A stretch of 64,000 bases of DNA from Spongorhabdus nitratireducens (GTDB lineage Bacteria; Pseudomonadota; Gammaproteobacteria; Pseudomonadales; Endozoicomonadaceae), in NCBI GenBank assembly GCA_947387575.1, contig CANDOC010000003.1:124001-188000 (forward strand), read 5' to 3'. Both the position numbers and the translations under genes were made by a program. This document shows, in pieces, positions 45,173 to 53,978 of this stretch. Positions within the stretch are counted from its first letter, which is position 1. Each line of letters opens with the position of its first letter. The notes under the pieces were generated by a model, which was not told the DNA's origin, made no database searches, and saw nothing but the letters and a program-made list of their open reading frames with translations.

Positions 45173-45505
45173 TCAGGGGGTATTCTGATATTCAGCCAGG
45201 TTGTTGTATTGTTTGATGGTGTGATCAATACGCAACAGAGAGAGCAACTCTTGAGGCTTGCCCTGAACACCCAGCAGTGCAAGTTCACGCTGACTTTGCT
45301 TCAGTCGCTTATAAAGAAATACCAGAGCACCAACACCGGATGAATCAAGCTCCTGTACTGATTTCATATCAATCAATACGTTGCCGTTGCAGTCCTTTAT
45401 GAGGTGTTCAAAGTGGCCTCTCAGACCTGGCACAGTATCGGCGTCAAACTTTGACTGAAGAGAAACGACATCAAAGTCTGCGGCATGAAATGTCTGGTAA
45501 TCCAT
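45173..45505 (-). CDS. STAS domain protein (anti-sigma factor antagonist-like)
   Basis: A 110-aa single STAS domain. The core reads NVLIDMKSVQELDSSGVGAL, with the DSSG serine that is phosphorylated in SpoIIAA-type proteins. Such proteins act as switches by binding a partner kinase/anti-sigma protein, or as c-di-GMP/exopolysaccharide regulators. No anti-sigma or phosphatase gene is in the window. The ATG follows GGAAGGAG. It is the first gene of the minus-strand exopolysaccharide operon, 40 bp upstream of the lipoprotein gene, which suggests it controls polysaccharide export. Confidence 0.88.
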   Translation of the reverse strand: MDYQTFHAADFDVVSLQSKFDADTVPGLRGHFEHLIKDCNGNVLIDMKSVQELDSSGVGALVFLYKRLKQSQRELALLGVQGKPQELLSLLRIDHTIKQYNNLAEYQNTP

Positions 45506-45939
45506 TACTTCTACTCCTTCCCTGGATGGATCCCGTTTGATTCCTTAATAATGAACGGGGTCTTTAGCTAAGTAGAAACATCCGAATAAACGGCAGCTCT
45601 ACATAATTAATCCTAGCGAAGAGTTTTGATTGAATTCAGGACTTAATCAAAATATGTATATTTTTTCGGAATATAAAAAATCAAACTAATAAAAGTGATT
45701 ATTTCCTGAAAACAGAAAACTTTTAAATTCCTTTTTCTTATTAGATGCCATAAAACCCCTCTCTACACTTATTTATTACAGGAACAAAGGCAGCAGTTTG
45801 ACCTTGAATTCCTAAAAATTAATTTAATTCAGTTGTTTTTCGGTGAGTCTGGAGTCTCCAGCCGCTGCCTTGATTTAACAGCTCGCTTTAAAAGAGAGCT
45901 ATTTGATCTCAACTGGGTTCAGGGTCGAAGTACAGGTCA
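45506..45939. promoter_or_regulatory. Divergent regulatory region of the exopolysaccharide locus
   Basis: A 434-bp AT-rich region between the divergent STAS and GGDEF-EAL genes. It contains an inverted repeat TTTTGATT / AATCAAAA (45624-45631 and 45645-45652, 13-base spacer), and two further half-sites AATCA (45679-45683) and TGATT (45696-45700). This spacing suggests a dimeric regulator site. No ORF or clear promoter hexamer pair was assigned. Confidence 0.45.
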
Positions 45940-48000
45940 ATGACACCGCAAAATACCGGGCGTCCTCAAACAAAGCTTTCATTACGACTGTTTAAAGTCG
46001 TAATGCTTTCTGCCTGTTTCATCGGTATTGTCCTGAGTACTATCCAGATTATCTTTGATGCTTACAACTCCGGCCACGCCATTGATACAGAAGCAAAACA
46101 GATGCTGTCGATGGTACGTGATCCTGCCACAAGGGCAGCATACCGCATTGAAGAGGAGATGGCGGTCGAAGTACTCGAAGGCCTCTTTGAGATCGAATCC
46201 ATTCAATATGCAGCCATAGTCCACCCTGATCAAAAACCCCTGGCTGAAATGTCCCGCCCCTTCAGCAAGAGTCGTTACCGCCGGATATCAGACCAGATTT
46301 TTGACCGTTCCCGGATTTATAGAACCCCTCTGACTGCAGAAGAGCCTTATCCAGATTACTTCGGCGATATTGTGATTCATATAGATACCGCATATTACGG
46401 CAGAAATTTCATTCGCCGCGGTATTGTGATCATGCTGTCTGGTCTGGTACGCGCAGCTACCATGGCGCTACTGCTGTATCTTATTTACTCACTCATTCTC
46501 ACCCGTCCGCTTAACCGGATGATCCGTAACCTGTCTAAAATCGACCCTGAACATCCGGGAAAAGAGCAGCTTCCTTACCTGAAAGGGCATCGTAACAACG
46601 AACTCGGGTTATGGGTCAGAACGGCTAATCAACTGCTGCGTGCTATCGAACGTAATTTCAATCTACGTCAGAAAGCCGAGGCTCAAATTCTTAAACTGTC
46701 GCAATACGACTATCTAACTCGCCTGCCAAACCAGAGAACATTACAAAAACACTTACGACGCCTGATTAAAAACAACAGTAAACAACCACAGCGTTTTGCC
46801 ATCCTGTGTATCGGGCCGGATCATTTCACTGAAATCAACGCCCAGTATAACTTTCATACCGGCGACCATTTGCTGGTAAAGCTTGCCGACCGGCTGCGAG
46901 ATATAGCCGGAAATGGTGTTTACACATCACGTCTGGGTGGTGATCAGTTCTGTATGGTACAGCCACTAGAGCAACCGGCAGAAGCGGCTGAACTGGCTCA
47001 GAAAATTCTTCGCGATTTGGGTAAGCCCTTCGATACCGTAAAGGAAAGCATTACGATTGAAGCCAGCATAGGTATCAGCGTGTTCCCCGACGACGGCCAT
47101 TGTGTTGAAGAGCTTCTACAGCAGGCTGAAGCCGCTATGTTACTGGCCAAAAGTCGACGAAACCTTCGATATCAATTCTATATCGCAAGTCTGGATCAGG
47201 AAATACGGGAAAGAAAAAAGCTGGAGGCCGACCTCCACCATGCGGTGGATCATGATGAGCTTCACCTGGTTTTTCAGCCCCAGGTTAAATTCAGCGACCA
47301 TGCCCGTATCATCGGCGCCGAAGCATTGCTGCGCTGGACCCATCCGGAAAAAGGGCTTGTCTCACCTGATATATTCATTCCTCTGGCTGAAAACAGCCGG
47401 GATATTATCGCGATTGGTGACTGGGTTCTTGAAACCGGCTGCCGCCAGCTCCATGACTGGCAGCAGCAAGGCTACCGAGACATTGTTCTGGCAGTAAACC
47501 TGTCTGCTATCCAGCTTCAGGATGACGAACTACCGGACAGAGTCGCCCAACTGTTGAAAAAGTACGACATAGCACCTCATACCCTTGAACTGGAAATCAC
47601 GGAAACCAGCCTTATCAACGACGTAGAACGCTCCTGTCGTCAACTGCGCGCAATCAAGGATATCGGTGTAAAACTGGCTCTCGACGATTTTGGTACCGGC
47701 TACTCCTCTCTCAGCTATCTGAAGCGTTTTCCCTTCGACAAGGTCAAAATCGATCGCAGTTTTGTTGATGGTCTGCCGGAAAACAGTGAAAACAACGTTA
47801 TCGTCAATGCCATTATCCAACTGGGCAAAAGCTTCAAGATGACTGTTCTGGCCGAAGGTGTCGAAACCCTGCAGCAGGAACAGTATCTGACTTGCCAGGA
47901 ATGCGATGAAGGACAGGGATATTATTACAGCAAGCCGGTTTCTCCTGATGCATTCGAAAGCATGATCAGGGATCAAAACAGGGAATATGGTAATGGCTGA
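45940..48000 (+). CDS. Membrane GGDEF-EAL protein, likely c-di-GMP phosphodiesterase
   Basis: A 686-aa inner-membrane protein. TM1 is at about 17-40, a periplasmic loop follows, and TM2 is at about 161-187, with a HAMP-like stretch to about 240. The GGDEF domain (about 250-415) has GGDQF at 333-337, so diguanylate cyclase activity is doubtful. The EAL domain (about 430-680) keeps IIGAEALLRW, NLSAIQLQ, ELEITETSLI, LALDDFGTGYSSLSYLKRF, KVKIDRSFV and LAEGVE, the residues needed for c-di-GMP hydrolysis. It heads the plus-strand exopolysaccharide unit and overlaps the first glycosyltransferase by 14 bases. Confidence 0.93.
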   Translation: MTPQNTGRPQTKLSLRLFKVVMLSACFIGIVLSTIQIIFDAYNSGHAIDTEAKQMLSMVRDPATRAAYRIEEEMAVEVLEGLFEIESIQYAAIVHPDQKPLAEMSRPFSKSRYRRISDQIFDRSRIYRTPLTAEEPYPDYFGDIVIHIDTAYYGRNFIRRGIVIMLSGLVRAATMALLLYLIYSLILTRPLNRMIRNLSKIDPEHPGKEQLPYLKGHRNNELGLWVRTANQLLRAIERNFNLRQKAEAQILKLSQYDYLTRLPNQRTLQKHLRRLIKNNSKQPQRFAILCIGPDHFTEINAQYNFHTGDHLLVKLADRLRDIAGNGVYTSRLGGDQFCMVQPLEQPAEAAELAQKILRDLGKPFDTVKESITIEASIGISVFPDDGHCVEELLQQAEAAMLLAKSRRNLRYQFYIASLDQEIRERKKLEADLHHAVDHDELHLVFQPQVKFSDHARIIGAEALLRWTHPEKGLVSPDIFIPLAENSRDIIAIGDWVLETGCRQLHDWQQQGYRDIVLAVNLSAIQLQDDELPDRVAQLLKKYDIAPHTLELEITETSLINDVERSCRQLRAIKDIGVKLALDDFGTGYSSLSYLKRFPFDKVKIDRSFVDGLPENSENNVIVNAIIQLGKSFKMTVLAEGVETLQQEQYLTCQECDEGQGYYYSKPVSPDAFESMIRDQNREYGNG

Positions 48001-49009
48001 TCGCTTTTCAGGCCCGGTTGTATTGCTGCTTGATAGTCGCGGAACGGGTGGTATTGAGTCTCATGTATTACTACTGGCCAAATCACTCAAGCGGGATGGT
48101 ATCAACCCACTTGTACTGTTTATGAAAAAGTACAACCAGCCCCACCCTATGGAAGACAGCCTGAAATCTCTGGAGATTGATTTTGAGTATCTGGATGGCG
48201 GGCTTGGACAACTTCGCAATAAGCTGCGAACTGCGGCACTGGTTCATACTCATGGCTATAAGGCCGGACTTTCCGGTCGAATCGCAGGAAAGCTCGCAGG
48301 TATCCCCGTTGTCAGTACTTTTCATAATGGCGACCTTGGTCAGGGAAAAATGCGCATTTATACCCTGCTCGACCGCCTGACTTCTTTTCTGTCAGCCAAC
48401 ATTGCTGTCAGCGAGGAAATAGGTAGCAAGCTTCCTTTCAACCGTAAGGTCATTCCCAACTTTGTCGATATGCCCGAGCCGGGCGTGCAGTCCTCAGGTC
48501 AGGCCATTGGTTTTGTCGGGCGCCTGAGTCATGAGAAGGGCCCGGATATATTTATTGAATTGGCTAAAAGGGTACCATCCCAACCCTTCATCATCTTTGG
48601 TGATGGCCCTATGCGGAGTGAGCTGGAAGCAAAAGCACCAGACAATGTCTGCTTTAGGGGTATGACCCGTAATATGGAGCAGTACTGGCCCCAACTGGGG
48701 CTACTCAGCATTACTTCACGTGATGAAGGCCTGCCGCTGGTTGCTCTTGAGGCGATGTCCTATGGTATCCCGGTACTGGCATCACAGGTCGGCGGTTTAC
48801 CTCAACTGATCAACAAAGAAGAGAATGGCTGGCTGGCACCGGCAGAAGATCTGGAAGCATTTTGTCGACATATAGAGGCATGGCGTCAAACAGATGCCGG
48901 GCAGCGTAAAACCATGGCCGAAAGTTGTATAACGACAGTATCCAGTCATTACTCCTGTGAAGCGTTAGTGCCGAGTATTCTCGCGATTTACCGTCAGGCT
49001 CTACACTAA
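47987..49009 (+). CDS. Glycosyltransferase family 4
   Basis: A 340-aa GT-B fold GT4 enzyme. The N-terminal half has SRGTGGIESHVLLLAKSL. The donor-binding half has IGFVGRLSHEKGPDIFIELA and the EGLPLVALEAMSYGIPVLAS signature with the conserved acidic residues (EX7E-like). It transfers a sugar from a nucleotide donor onto the lipid-linked exopolysaccharide unit. The ATG at 47987 follows AGGGA; another at 47993 is possible. It overlaps the EAL gene by 14 bases, which couples their translation. Confidence 0.9.
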   Translation: MVMADRFSGPVVLLLDSRGTGGIESHVLLLAKSLKRDGINPLVLFMKKYNQPHPMEDSLKSLEIDFEYLDGGLGQLRNKLRTAALVHTHGYKAGLSGRIAGKLAGIPVVSTFHNGDLGQGKMRIYTLLDRLTSFLSANIAVSEEIGSKLPFNRKVIPNFVDMPEPGVQSSGQAIGFVGRLSHEKGPDIFIELAKRVPSQPFIIFGDGPMRSELEAKAPDNVCFRGMTRNMEQYWPQLGLLSITSRDEGLPLVALEAMSYGIPVLASQVGGLPQLINKEENGWLAPAEDLEAFCRHIEAWRQTDAGQRKTMAESCITTVSSHYSCEALVPSILAIYRQALH

Positions 49010-49051
49010 ACAAAAGACACATAATTCATACGGCACAGAGTGACACTCAGG

Positions 49052-50488
49052 ATGAGCCTGTCGAATACCGTTATTCAGGGATTGAAATGGGGCGCCATGC
49101 TCCGCCTTGCTGCCCAGATTTTCACCTGGGTCAACACACTGATTCTTATCCGTCTGCTTACTCCTGACGACTATGGATTGATGGCTATGGCCATGGCTTT
49201 TATCGGGGTCTTTGCCCTGATGGGGGATTTCGGCATTGCCAAGGCAGTGATTCAGGCTGAGCAACTCAACAAGCAGTTATTGCGTCAGGCTTTCACAATC
49301 AACCTCTTATCCTGCCTGGCCTTATTCCTGCTGTTTTTCCTGAGTGCTCCCCTGATAGCCGAGTTTTTTGATGAGCCCCGGGTCACACTGTTAGTGCAGG
49401 CTGTGGCCTGCCAGCACCTGATTCTGATTTTCCATACGCTGCCTTATGCCATGGCAAGTCGCAAAATGCTGTTCAGGGAGCGGGAGAAGGTTCAGTTTTA
49501 TACCGTACTATCCAGCAGTATTTTCACTCTGGTACTGGCCGCACTGGGTATGGGTGTCTGGGCTTTGATTCTTGGTCACCTGTTTATGAAAACCGTTTCG
49601 ACCATTGGCTTTATCAGACTCCAGCCCTGCTGGGTAAAACCCGCCCTTAATTTTGACGGGTTTTCAAAAATGGCAGGCTTTGGCGGCACCGCTACCCTGA
49701 ATGATGTACTGCGTTATGGCTGGAATGTTTTCCCCAATATTTCAATTGGTTACCTGATGACCAAGGTGGAGCTGGGGGTATTCTCTGTTGCCCGAAATCT
49801 GGCCAATCTGCCCAGTGACAAAATCGGTGAACTGCTGAACCATCTTGGTCTTTCTTCCTTTGCCAAGCTGCAGAACGAGCCGGAGCAAGCAGGAAAATAC
49901 CTCATCAAATCAACAGAGCTGGCGGCCTTTATTCTTTTCCCAATGTATTTCGGTATGAGTGCCGTAGCCCCCGAGCTGATTAATCTGACCCTGTCTGAAA
50001 AGTGGCTGGTTGCTATCGTACCGTTTCAGGTCTTGTGTTTTTCCAGCCCGTTGCGAATGCTTTCAGAAATTCAGGCGACAGCAATTACCGGAATGGGGCA
50101 GCCGGGTCGCAACACTCGTATTCTGCTGCAATCACTGGTTATGCTGCCGGTCATTATCTACGGCATCAATGTCGGCGGTGTTGCAGGTGCCTGTCAGGCC
50201 TGGCTGGTTATTACGGTGATTAGCTTCATCTTTCATCTGCAGCAGGTACTACCTGCCCTCAAGGTTCATTTTCTCGACTACCTGAAAGCAGTACTTCCCT
50301 CTTTCTTGGCAGCTTCCGGCATGCTGGCTGCTGTTGAGTACAGTCGTATTGAGCTGGCACCTCTCATGCCTTATGAGTGGTTGATACTGCCAGCCTTGAT
50401 AGCCATTGGGGTTGTGGCCTTTGGATTATTGAGTCTGATGCTGTTTCCACGCCGCATTATGGTCATGCTGCAATATGTTCGGCGCTAG
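49052..50488 (+). CDS. Oligosaccharide flippase (Wzx/MOP family)
   Basis: A 478-aa multi-pass membrane protein of the polysaccharide transporter (PST/MOP) family, with about twelve to fourteen hydrophobic helices. Family-like segments are GLKWGAMLRLAAQIFTWVNT, LLTPDDYGLMAMAMAFIG, DFGIAKAVIQ and SVARNLANLPSDKIGELLNH. It would flip the undecaprenyl-linked repeat unit across the inner membrane. The ATG at 49052 is preferred; a GTG at 49040 is in frame. It lies 42 bp after the GT4 gene. Confidence 0.88.
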   Translation: MSLSNTVIQGLKWGAMLRLAAQIFTWVNTLILIRLLTPDDYGLMAMAMAFIGVFALMGDFGIAKAVIQAEQLNKQLLRQAFTINLLSCLALFLLFFLSAPLIAEFFDEPRVTLLVQAVACQHLILIFHTLPYAMASRKMLFREREKVQFYTVLSSSIFTLVLAALGMGVWALILGHLFMKTVSTIGFIRLQPCWVKPALNFDGFSKMAGFGGTATLNDVLRYGWNVFPNISIGYLMTKVELGVFSVARNLANLPSDKIGELLNHLGLSSFAKLQNEPEQAGKYLIKSTELAAFILFPMYFGMSAVAPELINLTLSEKWLVAIVPFQVLCFSSPLRMLSEIQATAITGMGQPGRNTRILLQSLVMLPVIIYGINVGGVAGACQAWLVITVISFIFHLQQVLPALKVHFLDYLKAVLPSFLAASGMLAAVEYSRIELAPLMPYEWLILPALIAIGVVAFGLLSLMLFPRRIMVMLQYVRR

Positions 50489-50502
50489 CAGGAAGCAGTG
50501 AA

Positions 50503-52005
50503 ATGAAACTGCTTGAGCTGGCCCAGCAAGCACTGGAACCTAAATACCATGTGTATACGGTTACCATCTGGTGTCTTCTTATCAGTGCGGCTACAGCTGT
50601 ATTTCCTCATCCCCTTGCGATTATCGGCCCTGCCATTCTGCCTATCGGATTATTTTATCTACTAAAGCTGCCGTTTGTGGTTTGTCTGATATTTATCATG
50701 TTTTCCTTTTTCCGATTGCATGAAGTCTTTCCGCAGCTGGACCCCATCAAAATCCCTTTACTGACAGCTCTGGGATCCTATTTTGTACTGTTCTGGCACA
50801 TTATCCTGACAAGGAAAGTGAAACCTTACTGGCGGCCTGAGCACCGATCTTTTGCTTTGTTTTTCGGCTGGGTCGTTATCGGTATTGTATTTGCCTCCTT
50901 CCCGCCATCAGCTTTTGGCAGTTTTACATCGGTTTATATGAAAATCGGCATCATGGTTATCGCCATTTCCTGGCTGATGACCCAGCGCTGGCACTTCAAA
51001 CTGGCTCACTTCTCCCTGCTGGTTGCCGGGCTTGCGGTGGCAGGCGTAACACTGTTTAACAAGGCAAACGGTATTGGTCTGGTAGAGGAAACCCGGGTAA
51101 CTATTCCTGGTACCAGTCTGGGTGACCCCAATGACCTTTCTCTGGTTCTCAGTTTCCCGATGAGTTATGCCATTGCTTTTATCGTGACTAAAGACACCGG
51201 CAAATTTAAAACATTGCTGGGTATTATTGCCTTTTTTACTTTCGTCTCGGCCATCATCGCCACCCAGAGTCGTGGTGGTCTGTTGGCGACACTCGCTGTG
51301 CTGGGTATTTTCGGTCTGCGGGTAATCAAGTCAAAACTGGTATTAATCAGCCTTGGCAGTTTCTGCCTGATGATTCTGGTGTTTGCAGCCGGCATCAATG
51401 ACCGAAAGTCAGGTGGTGCCGCAGAAGATGGTATCGATGAATCTGCCATGGGTCGTATTCATGCCTGGGAAGCGGCTTTTAATATGGGCGTCAGAAACCC
51501 CATGACCGGTGTCGGGCTTTCCCTGTTCCTCGATAATTACTGGGATTACGCCACTCATAGCCGTGCTGAGGGGCAAGCTCACGTTACACACAGTACCTGG
51601 TTTCAGGTATTGGCAGAAGCCGGCTTCGTCGGTCTATTCCTGTTTATCAACCTGATTATTCAAACCTTCCGCTCCATTTACCGATCGCTTACCTGGCTCG
51701 ATAACGAACAGGAGGGTCCTGATGCTGATCCACATGTTCGGGCGATAGCGGTAGGCACAATGGCCGGATTGATCGGCTTCTGTGTTTCCGGCACCTTTTT
51801 GAGTCAGGGTTTCTTATGGCCGGTTTATATTATCGTTTCAATCAGCATCGCAATCGCCAATTACATTGATCTGAGAAAAGAAGAAAAACGATTGAGTGAA
51901 ATCAAGAATCAAGCGCCTGCTATAGTGAATAGAAATAAGGATGATTCTGCGCGGAACGGAACCGCATATGCTGCAAAAATTCAAACAATGGCTGAAGGCC
52001 GGTAA
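50503..52005 (+). CDS. O-antigen ligase/polymerase family (Wzy_C) protein
   Basis: A 500-aa membrane protein with about eleven to twelve hydrophobic helices. A Wzy_C-type domain shows TQSRGGLLATLAVLGIFG, a large periplasmic loop with MGRIHAWEAAFNMGVRNPM and HVTHSTWFQVLAEAGFVGLF. This group polymerises or ligates lipid-linked oligosaccharides; in this operon a Wzy-type polymerase role is most likely. The ATG follows AGGAAG. The upstream in-frame extension to 50377 overlaps the flippase gene and is not needed. It overlaps the next gene by 38 bases. Confidence 0.86.
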   Translation: MKLLELAQQALEPKYHVYTVTIWCLLISAATAVFPHPLAIIGPAILPIGLFYLLKLPFVVCLIFIMFSFFRLHEVFPQLDPIKIPLLTALGSYFVLFWHIILTRKVKPYWRPEHRSFALFFGWVVIGIVFASFPPSAFGSFTSVYMKIGIMVIAISWLMTQRWHFKLAHFSLLVAGLAVAGVTLFNKANGIGLVEETRVTIPGTSLGDPNDLSLVLSFPMSYAIAFIVTKDTGKFKTLLGIIAFFTFVSAIIATQSRGGLLATLAVLGIFGLRVIKSKLVLISLGSFCLMILVFAAGINDRKSGGAAEDGIDESAMGRIHAWEAAFNMGVRNPMTGVGLSLFLDNYWDYATHSRAEGQAHVTHSTWFQVLAEAGFVGLFLFINLIIQTFRSIYRSLTWLDNEQEGPDADPHVRAIAVGTMAGLIGFCVSGTFLSQGFLWPVYIIVSISIAIANYIDLRKEEKRLSEIKNQAPAIVNRNKDDSARNGTAYAAKIQTMAEGR

Positions 52006-52708
52006 TTCACCTTTTGCCCGTCTTATTTTTAAACTGATTAAAACAATTACCAATCCACAGTTCCCGGTCATTCGACCTGTTCACGGGCTGCTTTATCATC
52101 TTCACCGTTTTATTACGGAATTTATTTCCAACCTGGGACGCATTTTATATTGGACACCGATATTCAAAACCCGGCTTACCAATAATCCCGGGAACTTAAA
52201 TCTCTATAGCGGCATGCCTTTGTTGCTTGGGCCCCTGAAAATAACGATGGGTGATAACTGCCGGGTATCCGGTCATTCAACCATCAGCGGGCGTGGTAGT
52301 AACAAGACAAAACCTGAATTAGTCATCGGTAACAATGTGGGTATCAGCTGGCAGAACGAGATTTTTGTCGGTAACCGGGTAGAGATTGGCGACAACGTCA
52401 GACTGGCAGTCAAAGTCAGAATCGTCGGATATCCCGGGCACCCGGTTGATCATGAAGCTCGCGCCCAAGGCCTGCCGGATACGGATGATCAGGTAGGCGA
52501 CATCATTATCGGCAATAATGCCTGGCTGGCTGCCGGTGTCACCGTTATGGGTAACGTCACGATTGGAGAAGGTACTATTGTGGCTACCAACAGTGTCGTT
52601 ACCAAAGATCTCCCGCCTCATGTGCTTGCCGGGGGCATTCCAGCCAAAGTCATAAAAAAGCTGCCCTCCCACCCGGATAATAATGCTACCCACAGGAGTG
52701 AATCATGA
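51968..52708 (+). CDS. Hexapeptide-repeat acyltransferase
   Basis: A 246-aa enzyme with a C-terminal left-handed beta-helix (LbH) of hexapeptide repeats (LVIGNNVGISWQNEIFVGNR, then IIIGNNAWLAAGVTVMGNVT, IGEGTIVATNSVVTKDLP, AGGIPAKVIKKL), as in NodL/LacA/CysE acetyltransferases. It probably O-acetylates the polysaccharide. The N-terminal 90 residues are helical and not family-typical. The ATG at 51968 is preferred over 51941. It overlaps the ligase gene by 38 bases and the next glycosyltransferase by four (ATGA). Confidence 0.88.
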   Translation: MLQKFKQWLKAGNSPFARLIFKLIKTITNPQFPVIRPVHGLLYHLHRFITEFISNLGRILYWTPIFKTRLTNNPGNLNLYSGMPLLLGPLKITMGDNCRVSGHSTISGRGSNKTKPELVIGNNVGISWQNEIFVGNRVEIGDNVRLAVKVRIVGYPGHPVDHEARAQGLPDTDDQVGDIIIGNNAWLAAGVTVMGNVTIGEGTIVATNSVVTKDLPPHVLAGGIPAKVIKKLPSHPDNNATHRSES

Positions 52709-53850
52709 GTGATCTGGTTGTCTTTGGTGAAGACTGGGGAGGACACCCAAGCAGCACCCAGCATCTGATTCGCTGCATGATGAACCAGCGTCAGGTGGTA
52801 TGGGTAAATTCAATTGGTCTGCGTAGCCCTCGCCTGTCACTGCATGACCTCAACCGGGTTTTGAATAAAGGCATGGAAATGCTGAAGCCCCAGGGTGATG
52901 AGAGTAAAGAAATCATTACCGATCGTCATGCCGAGCCGATCATTATTAACCCGCGGGTTATTCCTTTCTATCAAAGCACGCTGATTCGGGAAATTAACAG
53001 CTCCCTGCTGAATCGTACAATTACGCCAGTATTGGAAGCCCGAAACATTGTCAGACCTATTCTCTGGACTTCACTGCCCAGCGCTGTCGATGTGGTTGGC
53101 ACCCTCAATGAGTGCGGCAGTGTCTATTATTGCGGAGATGACTTCAGCGCTTTGGCGGGTGTTGACCATAAAACCATTGCCGGAATGGAGGCCGAACTGG
53201 CCGAGAAGGTCGATCTGATTGTTGTTGCCAGTGAACAGCTGGCAGGCAAGTTCCCGGCGCACAAGACTCAGGTTTTGCCTCATGGTGTTGATTTTGAACT
53301 GTTTTCAACGCCACATGAGCGTCCCCATGACTTACCTGAGGCAGAACATATTGCCGGTTTCTATGGCAGCATTTCCGAGTGGCTGGACCAAGAGCTGCTG
53401 GCTCAAGCCGCCACCGCCCTGCCATCCTGGCAGTTTGTTCTGATTGGAGATATCAGTACAGATATCAGTACGTTACAGTCAATCCCCAACATCACCTTGC
53501 TGGGAGCCAAGCCTCATCACGAGCTGGCAGCTTATGTACAGCACTGGGATGTCGCCATGCTGCCTTTCATTCTGAATGAGCAGATCAAGGCATGTAACCC
53601 ATTGAAACTCAGGGAATATATGGCCAGCGGCACACCTGTTGCCACAACCCGTTTCCCTGCAGTGGAAGCTTACGAGGAGCACCTCACCCTGCGTAACCCC
53701 CGGGAGCCTTTCGCCCACACCCTTCGCCGGGCTCTGGAAACCGCTGATAAATGCCAGGATCGCCAGCAGCAGGTTATTCATGAAAGCTGGCAGGCACGGG
53801 CTGCTCAGCTAAACGGCTGGCTTTCCGCCATTGAACATCCCCAGACCTGA
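52705..53850 (+). CDS. Glycosyltransferase (GT-B fold, family 1-like)
   Basis: A 381-aa glycosyltransferase with VVFGEDWGGHPSSTQHLIRC at the N-terminus and a C-terminal nucleotide-sugar domain (AGFYGSISEWLDQELLAQAA, VAMLPFILNEQIKACNPLKL, REYMASGTPVATTRFPAVE). This N-terminal pattern is common in exopolysaccharide loci of marine gammaproteobacteria. The start overlaps the acyltransferase stop by four bases (ATGA). It closes the first half of the plus-strand operon; a 128-bp gap follows. Confidence 0.87.
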   Translation: MSDLVVFGEDWGGHPSSTQHLIRCMMNQRQVVWVNSIGLRSPRLSLHDLNRVLNKGMEMLKPQGDESKEIITDRHAEPIIINPRVIPFYQSTLIREINSSLLNRTITPVLEARNIVRPILWTSLPSAVDVVGTLNECGSVYYCGDDFSALAGVDHKTIAGMEAELAEKVDLIVVASEQLAGKFPAHKTQVLPHGVDFELFSTPHERPHDLPEAEHIAGFYGSISEWLDQELLAQAATALPSWQFVLIGDISTDISTLQSIPNITLLGAKPHHELAAYVQHWDVAMLPFILNEQIKACNPLKLREYMASGTPVATTRFPAVEAYEEHLTLRNPREPFAHTLRRALETADKCQDRQQQVIHESWQARAAQLNGWLSAIEHPQT

Positions 53851-53978
53851 GCAGACTTGTCTACACTGAATGTTACAGAGGAATTTTGTCCGCCAGGGCT
53901 TGTGTTGTATCTCTCTGAGTAGCTAGTACAAGCAGGTAAGCCGCTGTACAGCGTTTCCATGAATTACGGATCGCGGTC

